From JAHIVN01 sp018816645 (GTDB taxonomy: Bacteria > Patescibacteriota > Dojkabacteria > JAHIVN01), in assembly GCA_043816305.1 (NCBI GenBank), contig JBDRHZ010000012.1, forward strand, positions 1 through 64,000: a DNA stretch of 64,000 nucleotides, given 5' to 3'. The translations under genes and the position numbers were made by a program. The notes beneath the pieces are model-generated. The model was not told the DNA's origin. It made no database searches and saw only the letters and a program-made list of their open reading frames with translations. Every line of letters begins with the position of its first letter. Within the stretch, counting starts at the first letter, position 1. Positions 57,132 to 64,000 of this stretch are shown here, one piece after another.

Positions 57132-57202
57132 TTGCCGGGCTTAGATTCGAACTAAGATTCAGCGCTTCAGAGGCGCTTGTCCTACCATTAGACGACCCGG
57201 CA
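57132..57202 (-). tRNA. tRNA-Gln (anticodon CUG)
   Basis: Acceptor TGCCGGG/CCCGGCA, D-arm GTC...GAC, anticodon arm AGCGC-CTCTGAA-GCGCT, T-arm CTTAG-TTCGAAT-CTAAG. The loop places CUG at 34-36. A separate copy of its first 12 bases lies at 57329-57340. Confidence 0.92.
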
Positions 57203-57229
57203 TTTTTTAGTGTTAGATTTTAATACACG

Positions 57230-57340
57230 TTACTTTCCGATTCATTATCCCGATTCGTTATACTCATCGGGACTAGGTCAGACTACGCATTTCTTTCGTG
57301 CCTCAAGAAATCCTAGTTCTGCCTTGAGGACGACCCGGCA
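57230..57340 (-). pseudogene. tRNA-Gln 5' end copy with palindromic sequence inserted
   Basis: GACGACCCGGCA (57329-57340) repeats the tRNA-Gln 5' end, but at the point where the D-loop should continue it meets palindromic DNA: CCTCAAG...CTTGAGG (57301-57328) and TCCCGAT...ATCGGGA (about 57248-57273). Arrangement mirrors those at tRNA-Leu, -Gly and -Cys. Confidence 0.55.
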
Positions 57341-57499
57341 ACATTGACCCCAGGTATTTTACCAGAGAAGAGTGCAAACAGTAAATGCCCGAAATAGCAC
57401 TTCAAAACGAAGGATATCTTAATTGATAACTGGGAATTGGTCATTGTTATTTACTGCTTCCTGTTTACTGTGTATAATACAAAGATTATTAAAAGTATT

Positions 57500-57910
57500 A
57501 TGGAAAGAAAAGTAAAAGTATATACTGACGGCGGGGCAAGGGGAAACCCAGGGCCTGCTGCAGCTGGAGTTGTGATATTTGATGAAGAGGGTAGACTACT
57601 AGCCATTGACGCGAAATATCTCGGTGAGACGACAAACAATCAAGCTGAATATCAAGCACTAGAACTTGCGCTCGAACTTCTGCAAAAGAAGGACATTTCT
57701 CGAGATATCACTTGTTACTTGGACAGCGAGCTTATCGTTAAACAATTAAACGGGGAGTACAAAGTCAAAAATTCTGACATTGCTATAGTAAAGAAAAGAA
57801 TTGACTCATTGTCTGAGTTTTTTGAGAACATAGAGTTCATTCATATCAGACGTGAGGAAAATAAGTTTGCAGATAAACTCGTAAATGTTATATTGGATGC
57901 AAGGGAGTAG
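57500..57910 (+). CDS. rnhA: Ribonuclease HI
   Basis: 136 residues from the ATG at 57500, chosen because the fold begins right after it: KVKVYTDGGARGNPGPAAAG (first Asp), NNQAEYQALELAL (Glu), YLDSELIVKQLNG (Asp), and HIRREENKFADKLVN (last Asp). The basic handle of E. coli RNase HI is absent, as in archaeal-type/short enzymes. Degrades RNA in RNA-DNA hybrids. Followed by LCP gene in 65 bases. Confidence 0.9.
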   Translation: MERKVKVYTDGGARGNPGPAAAGVVIFDEEGRLLAIDAKYLGETTNNQAEYQALELALELLQKKDISRDITCYLDSELIVKQLNGEYKVKNSDIAIVKKRIDSLSEFFENIEFIHIRREENKFADKLVNVILDARE

Positions 57911-57975
57911 CTAATAGTTAATATGTAATAGCAAGTAACTATCAAGTAATTGATAGTATTATTTAAGAAATTTCC

Positions 57976-59427
57976 ATGTCGAAAACATATTCTGTAGACA
58001 TTACAGATAAAAGACAAAAAAGACGCAAAACTCTTCGAGAAAAGAAGAAGGATAAAAAACCACAAAAGGGAAAAGTTAAGGTTATTGTAACCTTACTCAT
58101 TCTGTTTGGACTTCTTGGAGGTGTCGGTTACTATTTATATAATGCAGCTTCTAAATGCGATGGGGCAAATTGCAATCCGATACTGCGTCCCATCGAAGCT
58201 ACGATTGATCCAAAACTTAAACAAGATAAAGGTCTTACGAATGTGCTTGTTGTTGGTATCGATACGAGAGAGGCTAATCCCGGTCTTATGAATACTGATA
58301 CGATAATGATCCTGACTGTTGATCATGTAAATCAGTCTGTTGTCATGACTTCGGTTCCCAGAGACCTCTGGGTTTCTTACACCCTGCCAAACGGAAATAC
58401 TACTTCCAGTAAAGTGAATAGTGCATATGCGATGGGAGAATACTTCGAAAGTGGGAAGGGAATAGAGACATTAACAGGGGTTGTTGAAATGATTATTGGG
58501 CAGCCGATACACTATTATGTAAAAGTGACTTTGTCTGGATTTGTAGAGATAGTTGATACTATAGGAGGTGTGGATATCGATATCCCGGAATATTATAAAG
58601 ACGCATACCCGAAGTCAGAGCTTCCACAATCGTATCAAGACACCTGTGCTTCATTCTTTCATGCAGGAGAGTACTGTATTTTTGAATTTCAAGAGGGGAC
58701 TGAACATATGGATGGCCAGAGAGCATTGATCTATGCCAGAAGTAGACTTCTTAGCCCCTTAGGAGATTTTGATCGTGCAAGAAGACAGCAGAGAGTCATA
58801 AGTTCTGTGAAAGATGAGGTACTCTCCAGTGATACATTACTTGATCCTGCCAAGCTCTGGGATATATATAATATCGTCAAGGATAACATCGAAACGTCAA
58901 ATTTTACCATCAACGACATACGCGCTGCTCTCAAGCTCAAGGATGAATTTGACCCCGATAATATAGGACAACTTGTACTTGATCCAAATCTTGGTTACGT
59001 TCCCAATAAATACATCTATAGACCATATGACTTCCCAGGCAGAGGCTACAACATTGAAGCTCACGACCTGACATATGCTTCGATTCAAGCATTATTTGGG
59101 GAAGTCAGGAAATATCCGCTCCTTTATAATGAAGCTCCCAAGATCTCAATTTACAATGCAACAGGTAATCCGGTACTTGCGAAAGACTGGACAAGCGAAA
59201 TCCTAAGTAAGGCATCTTTTGTACAGATCGTGGAAACGAACAAACTTATCCAGGATCCAGAAGGGAATTTATCGGGCATCAAGATTTATAAATTTACTGA
59301 TACAGAAAAACCGGGAACTGATGAATTCTTAAAGAAAGTTTTTGAAGTAGGTGAGATCACTACTGAGAACACAGAGGTGATAGAAGCTTATCGAGGAGAA
59401 GATTATGTGATTGTTGTAGGACCGTAA
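57976..59427 (+). CDS. LytR-CpsA-Psr (LCP) cell-wall ligase
   Basis: 483 residues. Cytoplasmic basic tail, membrane helix near 35-57 (VIVTLLILFGLLGGVGYYLY), LCP domain about 85-290 with NVLVVGIDTREANPGLMNTD, TSVPRDLWVSY, and DFDRARRQQRVI (conserved Asp and Arg). From about 390 a LytR_C domain (KISIYNATGNPVLAKDWTSE). LCP proteins attach teichoic-acid-like or glycan polymers from polyprenyl carriers to peptidoglycan, implying a surface polymer. Confidence 0.92.
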   Translation: MSKTYSVDITDKRQKRRKTLREKKKDKKPQKGKVKVIVTLLILFGLLGGVGYYLYNAASKCDGANCNPILRPIEATIDPKLKQDKGLTNVLVVGIDTREANPGLMNTDTIMILTVDHVNQSVVMTSVPRDLWVSYTLPNGNTTSSKVNSAYAMGEYFESGKGIETLTGVVEMIIGQPIHYYVKVTLSGFVEIVDTIGGVDIDIPEYYKDAYPKSELPQSYQDTCASFFHAGEYCIFEFQEGTEHMDGQRALIYARSRLLSPLGDFDRARRQQRVISSVKDEVLSSDTLLDPAKLWDIYNIVKDNIETSNFTINDIRAALKLKDEFDPDNIGQLVLDPNLGYVPNKYIYRPYDFPGRGYNIEAHDLTYASIQALFGEVRKYPLLYNEAPKISIYNATGNPVLAKDWTSEILSKASFVQIVETNKLIQDPEGNLSGIKIYKFTDTEKPGTDEFLKKVFEVGEITTENTEVIEAYRGEDYVIVVGP

Positions 59428-59618
59428 TCCGTATTCAGTAATCCTTAATCTCTAAGCTGTTGCTTTCAGGAGCTTTGTTTTACAAGACAAGGGGTTTTAC
59501 CCCTTGCGAGGAAATGCTAATAGATTTATTCAAGGGGCTACTGTCAGAGGCGGGCAGGAAAGTCCCTAGTCCTTGATTTTATAGTTTTGTATATATACCG
59601 GCGTATCTGCTCATCGGC
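59428..59618. other. Spacer with degenerate word repeats and hairpin
   Basis: TAATCCGTATTCAGTAATCC words as in 40.98-41.37 kb, and AAGGGG-TTTTA-CCCCTT (about 59493-59508). No gene seen; a GGAAAGTCC word near 59551 recalls RNase P RNA but nothing else fits. Confidence 0.4.
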
Positions 59619-60434
59619 TCATGAGCTCACGGAAGAATAGCTTTTGAGTCCCAGTTTCCAGACGAGGTTGCTTCCTAGATAAAAAACAGTAGCGAGAATG
59701 ACATAGTAGCTAGTTAGCGGCCAGTCTATGTTATTGAAGAAGATGACTGAAGTCGGTACTGTTGTGACTAGAGCAACTGGGATTATGAAACTTGCGATAA
59801 ATCTTATAGCCCCTTGGTAAGCGGATGACGGGATCGACCCTGGATCATTTAATACAGTATGCAAAAATCCCCTTACCGACTCCATTCTTCCCGCCCAGAA
59901 AGCCAGCGATAATACTATGAAGAAGATTGAGTAGAATACTACCACTGAGCAAGCTGCAAGAATTAACAATTTCAAAACGAGGAGAAAAGTTATGACAATT
60001 TTCAGCTTGATGATAGATATGAAGAAAACAGCCAGTCCGAATAACGCATTGGGTATACTGGCGATATCAAATTCATTGAACGAAGCAAGAAATTTTGAAC
60101 CGATAGGTTTTGTGAGCAGTCCATCGATCTTGCCGTAGAAAATATTATCAGAAAGAGAGTTTAGGCTGATATCAAAAAGGAACCAGAAAATGTTCTGGAA
60201 TATATGAAAAAATCCCATAAACCCTATGTATTGCCAGATACTGTATCCGGCGAAGGAGTCTGAGTAACTGTAAAGAATATAGATCCATACTATACTGGCT
60301 ATCAGCCAGAGACTTATGGAGACTGTCGTGAGATAGAAGCTGGCCCGATAGGTGAGTGCTTTCTGATAAGAAAGACTTAGGAGTCTAGCTAATATTTTCC
60401 CATATTTTAGAATGTTATGCACCATACGCTTCAT
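59619..60434 (-). CDS. ABC-2 type permease (second of pair)
   Basis: 271 residues, six predicted membrane helices (e.g. FYLTTVSISLWLIASIVWIYI, VVFYSIFFIVLSLAFWAG). GKIDGLLTKPIGSKFLAS is the conserved cytosolic loop of the ABC2_membrane_6/DUF990 family. Overlaps the upstream permease gene by 20 bases. The two presumably form a heterodimer with an ATPase encoded elsewhere. Confidence 0.8.
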   Translation of the reverse strand: MKRMVHNILKYGKILARLLSLSYQKALTYRASFYLTTVSISLWLIASIVWIYILYSYSDSFAGYSIWQYIGFMGFFHIFQNIFWFLFDISLNSLSDNIFYGKIDGLLTKPIGSKFLASFNEFDIASIPNALFGLAVFFISIIKLKIVITFLLVLKLLILAACSVVVFYSIFFIVLSLAFWAGRMESVRGFLHTVLNDPGSIPSSAYQGAIRFIASFIIPVALVTTVPTSVIFFNNIDWPLTSYYVILATVFYLGSNLVWKLGLKSYSSVSS

Positions 60435-61203
60435 ATTTTTTGATACCGAATTTATAAAGTAATTTGAAAATAATGATTATCAATATCACCCACAAGGCCT
60501 GCATTCCGAACATAAAGGGGAGATTGATTTCGTCCGGGGTAAATATGATATCTGCTGAAAAGGCAAAGGTGTATCTATAGAAAAGTAAGTTGTTGATCCC
60601 TGCCATCCAGGCTGGCATGAGAACTACTGGGAAAACCTGTCCTGAGAGAAGCATAAATAGTATTCTATTTAGTCTGCTTATCGGATCAACATTCTGGATG
60701 AAAAATGCACACATTCCTATGATCATATCCCAGAGAGAGAAGATGGTTGCTCCCAGAATCATAGAGACAAGTAAGAACAAAAGCTGTTCAATCGAAGTGA
60801 TCGGTATTTTTAAATTGAAAACTATAAGAAGGACTATAAAAATAGGTGCGATAAGGATGAGACTTCCGAGCTTCCATCCTTGCTCGATGAAGATGTATCT
60901 CAAGATGGGATGGATAGGTTTGACTATGAAAGCGCTGATCCCGCCATCTTTGATGGAAGAGCCTAGATACTTGCTCACTGTCCCGCCTATGATGTACCAA
61001 AGGATCGCCATAACAAGAAAGTAGGTAAGAAGATCGGTCTGCTGGAAGCCGTTTATTTCCTTCTTGTCTCCATATACTGCTACCCAAGTCACATAGTTTA
61101 CAAACGCCGGGAGCAAGCCGCAGAAGAACCAAAACAGATTGTCAAATCTGTGTTCGTATTGCCGCATGAGATTTACTTTGAAAACTGCCCAGTATTTTTT
61201 CAT
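60415..61203 (-). CDS. ABC-2 type permease (first of pair)
   Basis: 262 residues, six membrane helices. NLMRQYEHRFDNLFWFFCGL and GSSIKDGGISAFIVKPIHPILR are typical of the same family. First gene of the pair. Lipid, polysaccharide or drug export is the usual function. No ATPase is present in the window on either side, so the partner must be elsewhere. Confidence 0.8.
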   Translation of the reverse strand: MKKYWAVFKVNLMRQYEHRFDNLFWFFCGLLPAFVNYVTWVAVYGDKKEINGFQQTDLLTYFLVMAILWYIIGGTVSKYLGSSIKDGGISAFIVKPIHPILRYIFIEQGWKLGSLILIAPIFIVLLIVFNLKIPITSIEQLLFLLVSMILGATIFSLWDMIIGMCAFFIQNVDPISRLNRILFMLLSGQVFPVVLMPAWMAGINNLLFYRYTFAFSADIIFTPDEINLPFMFGMQALWVILIIIIFKLLYKFGIKKYEAYGA

Positions 61204-61302
61204 GACTTAAGATTTTATTATATTTAAGAATTTATTAGTAGGAGAATCGAAGGACTGAAAGAATGCCCAATGATCAAATACCAATTACCAACGAACATCC
61301 AA

Positions 61303-61323
61303 TCCTTCGACTTCTCTCAGGAT
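61303..61323. repeat. Dispersed TCCTTCGACTT...CTCAGGAT repeat
   Basis: TCCTTCGACTTCTCTCAGGA is a variant of the same widespread repeat class inserted in the SGNH gene at 50167; a related inverted word (TCGAAGGACTGA) lies at about 61247-61258. Confidence 0.6.
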
Positions 61324-61336
61324 AAACAACTAATAA

Positions 61337-61840
61337 CTACTCCTTTATATAAAGATAATTATTATCCAAGACCTTTTCATATTTCCAGCTTGGGAATTTG
61401 AAAATGTGGAGAATGATCTTGGATCTAGGGGTGGTTCTATTTTGCAATTTCTTTTCCAGTGATTTCATTATGCCCTTGACGGGATAAGAGGTGATGATGC
61501 TGTACTTTGGGAAATCAATGTTCCAAAGGCTTCTCCAATGTATAAATGCCTTGTTTCTTAGTCCTGCTTTGCGTATTTTCATTTTTGAAATTAGAACAAG
61601 TATTGGATTGATTTCATATCCGTGCGACTCAATACCTTTCTTTGCAAATTCGATGACAATTCTTCCATCGCCGGAGCCCAGATCTACGACCTTGTCACCT
61701 TGTTTTGCTTCAGATAACTTGAGCAGTGCTTTGAGTCTTTTCTTGTCGATTGGCAGGTATGGAGCTCCCTTGATAACAGGAGCGGCTACGATAAAAAATA
61801 CAGGAACTAAAATAATTAGTAAGATCAAGACTTTTTCCAT
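61337..61840 (-). CDS. Membrane-tethered SAM-dependent methyltransferase
   Basis: 167 residues. N-terminal helix (VLILLIILVPVFFIVAAPVI), then KVVDLGSGDGRIVIEFAKKG (motif I) and GYEINPILVLISKMK. A short domain that lacks the last strands of the fold, like many Patescibacterial membrane methyltransferases, perhaps acting on lipids or proteins near the membrane. Function unassigned. Confidence 0.75.
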   Translation of the reverse strand: MEKVLILLIILVPVFFIVAAPVIKGAPYLPIDKKRLKALLKLSEAKQGDKVVDLGSGDGRIVIEFAKKGIESHGYEINPILVLISKMKIRKAGLRNKAFIHWRSLWNIDFPKYSIITSYPVKGIMKSLEKKLQNRTTPRSKIILHIFKFPSWKYEKVLDNNYLYIKE

Positions 61841-62106
61841 AACAATAGGATTATATTGGCTGGGGTGGGGGAAGTAAAGGGATTTTGTTTAGTAGGCAAA
61901 GAGCGGGACATACGGGTCTGGAACCCCACGTTCCAAGAATATTATACAAGAAATGAGACATTTGGGACAGCATAAAAAAAGTGAAATATAGATGTCACAG
62001 ATAGCAATATCTTATCCTATAGTTTGCCTACTAACTTTTCCTTCCCAACGAAAATTGATTCTATAGCTTTCTCATAAAATTATCTCCACTTTTTTAGAAT
62101 AACTCC

Positions 62107-63018
62107 TTAATCTCTTGTCTTATCAACTTCAGTACGTAAAACATCATGAATAGGAACTCTCCTTCTTATAAGTCTACATTCAAAATCTGTAATTTCAAGC
62201 CCTTTTTTTTCTGCCTGAAGCAAAATACCAGCTACATGCACTGTATGACAAATACAGGCAATTGTAGAAGCACTTTCACCTAAAATAGATCTAAGCATAA
62301 AAGCCTCGCGTCTATCATAGTCCCATGCAAGTTCACTGCTTAATTTATCAGACCAGTCTATAAGATCATCCGAAAATACCTCTGCATAATCCCATTTTTC
62401 GAAAATTTCTTTTATTACTCTGACAATCTCTTGCCTTTGTTCTTCATTTGCATGATTCCAACCTAAATCCATCTGTAATTCTCTTACAACTTCTCCTGCC
62501 ATCCCTCGTCCAATCATTTGGGCGTATTCTATAGGATTTCCCATTATATCCATTGTTGCAGCAAAAATGTGTTTATCTTGGGGAACATTTAGTTTAGCAT
62601 ATTGAAGTTCAGAATCAACTACAGAACCAACGCAGCGTACTCTATCTTCTTCTAACCACCCAGGGGAATCTCCCTCTATGAGTAGAGTTACACCCTCCGG
62701 GAGTTTTCTAAGAAACTCATCGATTAGATTAGTTTCATAGGGATGTGGACTAGCTCTAAAGATTCTTTCCCCATCTACAAATCTCAGACTGTACAGAGTC
62801 ATATGCTGAGTACCTAGCATTGAAACTCTTTTACCATTAATCATAAAAGAAACTTCTATGTGAAAATAATGACCAACCATCCTTTCAAAGTTAACTCCAG
62901 CAGCAGAGAAACTAGCATCTTCCCTTAATCTATGAGCAACCTTAAAAGGAGTACCCTTATAATCATCTTGTTCTGTATCGTCTAAAAGTATATCTAGTTG
63001 ATCTTTTTCTTCCTCCAT
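62107..63018 (-). CDS. Hypothetical protein, possibly TraB/Tiki-like fold
   Basis: 303 residues. VSMLGTQHMTLYSLRF resembles the GTxH motif of the TraB/ChaN/Tiki group, LLIEGDSPGW the following Glu-containing strand, and FMLRSILGESASTIACICHT, then VHVAGI the later His-bearing segment. Key residues are only partly conserved, so this is a suggestion. Acidic N-terminus (DQLDILLDDTEQDD). Confidence 0.5.
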   Translation of the reverse strand: MEEEKDQLDILLDDTEQDDYKGTPFKVAHRLREDASFSAAGVNFERMVGHYFHIEVSFMINGKRVSMLGTQHMTLYSLRFVDGERIFRASPHPYETNLIDEFLRKLPEGVTLLIEGDSPGWLEEDRVRCVGSVVDSELQYAKLNVPQDKHIFAATMDIMGNPIEYAQMIGRGMAGEVVRELQMDLGWNHANEEQRQEIVRVIKEIFEKWDYAEVFSDDLIDWSDKLSSELAWDYDRREAFMLRSILGESASTIACICHTVHVAGILLQAEKKGLEITDFECRLIRRRVPIHDVLRTEVDKTRD

Positions 63019-63066
63019 GTTCCGATATTTTTGTTAAATGATAAAGATATTTTAACATAGGGAGAA

Positions 63067-63309
63067 TTGAGATCGCAATTAAATTTACACCCACACCACC
63101 TCCCCATCCCCATCAACAAAGTGCCATCTCTGTCTCCTTTTACCTTTTCTGGGATGAACTTTGGGGAAATTCTTACACAAAGAAACTGGCGGGGTGCGTG
63201 GGACAAGGCTCGAACTTGGTTTGATTTACATCCGACATTTGAGTTAAGTTTACCAAATTTGTCATTTGATTTGGAAAAGAAGGATTTAATTCTTCTAGCA
63301 GAGTTTTAA
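63067..63309 (+). CDS. Possible short gene or gene fragment
   Basis: 80 residues; the C-terminal half (RGAWDKARTWFDLHPTFELS, LPNLSFDLEKKDLILLAEF) has normal codon use and plausible composition, but the N-terminal part is proline/histidine-rich. Could be the tail of a lost gene. No family recognised. Confidence 0.25.
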   Translation: MRSQLNLHPHHLPIPINKVPSLSPFTFSGMNFGEILTQRNWRGAWDKARTWFDLHPTFELSLPNLSFDLEKKDLILLAEF

Positions 63310-63354
63310 GTTATTGATTCAGTCTTACAGTAAACAAGCTGGTATAATCTTTGC

Positions 63355-64000
63355 ATGAGCATACGAATAAAACGGTTCTACGATAAAATACCAAACTATG
63401 ACAAAAGCAAAATCGACAACGACTTTGATAATATAGATGATCTGCTAATAAGACTTGAAGGTTCTATAGATAATAAAGATATTAAAATAGTACACCAACC
63501 TATTGAAGACGCTTTTAAATCAAGGCTAACAATTATTTTATATCAAAATAACTTAAGAGCTTTCTATTTACTTACCGGAATAGTTACAGAGTTAAACGCA
63601 GATAATTTACCAGCCGCTTTGCCATTAATTAGAGCATTTTACGAGTTGATGATACAACTAGGTTATTTGTGCAGTCAGATCTTAAATCATAACGATTTGA
63701 ATTACTTGCTTTCAGAACTATTTCATAAGGTATTTTTAGGAAATCGAAATGAGGGTGCTGGCGTACTCGCTTTAGGCAAAGTAGAAACTATCAGTATTAT
63801 GACGATGCTTAGCCATGCTGAGAAAGTATTTAATTCTATTGATCCTGAAGGTACTAAAGATAAGCAAATACTAACAAACTACTATGCAGATCTATCAAAC
63901 AAGTGTCATCCCAACTTTAATAGCAATATGTTCTTTACCAGTCTTGATGAAAAAGGAGAACTATTAGGATTAGATGATATTGGAGAAAATATGAGCTCTG
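63355..64000 (+). CDS. Hypothetical protein (partial, runs off right edge)
   Basis: 215 codons visible from ATG at 63355: SIRIKRFYDKIPNYDKSKID, IVTELNADNLPAALPLIRAF, YELMIQLGYLCSQILNH, LSNKCHPNFNSNMFF. Helical, resembling DUF5677-like proteins of unknown role (R-x-FYE core and a K-x-HP near the end of the visible part). The conserved FYE/HP pattern could indicate a HEPN-related fold. Cut by the window end. Confidence 0.6.
   Translation, partial: MSIRIKRFYDKIPNYDKSKIDNDFDNIDDLLIRLEGSIDNKDIKIVHQPIEDAFKSRLTIILYQNNLRAFYLLTGIVTELNADNLPAALPLIRAFYELMIQLGYLCSQILNHNDLNYLLSELFHKVFLGNRNEGAGVLALGKVETISIMTMLSHAEKVFNSIDPEGTKDKQILTNYYADLSNKCHPNFNSNMFFTSLDEKGELLGLDDIGENMSS

Noticed and set aside
59540..59570. 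RNase P RNA fragment
   Set aside because: Only a GGAAAGTCC-like word is present; the conserved helices and second core segment are missing.
1..64000. CRISPR arrays
   Set aside because: The repeated sequences found are palindromic tRNA-associated or dispersed repeats of irregular spacing; no array of equal spacers and no cas genes.

Overview
The window looks like chromosomal DNA of an uncultured bacterium of the Candidate Phyla Radiation (Patescibacteria). It has compact AT-leaning gene packing, the standard code (TGA is a stop, e.g. at 38311), many short envelope proteins of the kind common in these genomes, no biosynthetic operons, and tRNA genes surrounded by palindromic repeats. I cannot assign a phylum from the sequence alone. 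No rRNA genes or CRISPR arrays were seen.

Region 1 (1-7 kb) is a defence island. A large serine recombinase runs off the left edge. Between two nearly identical 144/142-bp inverted repeats (1156-1299 and 6782-6923) lie a controller-type HTH protein, a PD-(D/E)XK restriction endonuclease, a beta-class DNA methyltransferase, a LexA/UmuD-type self-cleaving repressor, a membrane-anchored protein and a CD-NTase (CBASS-like cyclic oligonucleotide synthase). Two back-to-back consensus promoters with a palindromic operator between them (4755-4818) place both the repressor-methyltransferase operon and the CBASS-like pair under the LexA-like protein. This suggests a damage-responsive defence module.

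Region 2 (7-17.7 kb) carries housekeeping and orphan genes (DUF1846, a frameshifted dTMP kinase, a lipoprotein, a 3D-domain protein, HD hydrolase, methyltransferases, a HEPN protein). It also holds a remarkable tRNA zone. Intact tRNA-Leu, -Gly, -Pro, -Leu and -Cys genes each have one or more broken copies nearby. The broken copies are interrupted exactly in their D-, anticodon- or T-loops by insertions made of two tandem hairpins (30 nt = 2x15, or 54 nt = 2x27). In two cases, and perhaps a third, a small GIY-YIG endonuclease gene sits between the intact tRNA and the broken copy. The tRNA-Gln at 57.1 kb shows a related arrangement, so the phenomenon spans the window.

Region 3 (17.8-34.4 kb) is metabolic and core: a VOC/YecM-like protein, GNAT, NUDIX, desulfoferrodoxin, an MFS transporter, a duplicated and partly deleted two-gene locus, PEP synthase, pyruvate kinase, SSB, phosphoglycerate mutase, cytidine deaminase and LepA. 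Lower glycolysis (GpmI, Pyk, PpsA) is clustered.

Region 4 (34.5-49.6 kb) is dominated by envelope functions. A same-strand cluster encodes two zinc-ribbon membrane proteins, a ClpA/C-type AAA+ unfoldase with a degenerate first ATPase site, an M23 peptidase, a TPR protein and a glucosaminidase-like protein. After it come a large anchored surface protein, an Rrf2 regulator, a phosphoesterase, a PPDK-like enzyme lacking the usual C-terminal PEP domain, and an FG-GAP surface protein.

Region 5 (49.6-64 kb) holds an SGNH-like protein carrying a genome repeat in its reading frame, small orphan genes, SDR, APH-family kinase and ABC-F genes, RNase HI, an LCP cell-wall ligase, two ABC-2 permeases, a membrane-tethered methyltransferase, a possible Tiki/TraB-fold protein and a partial gene at the right edge.
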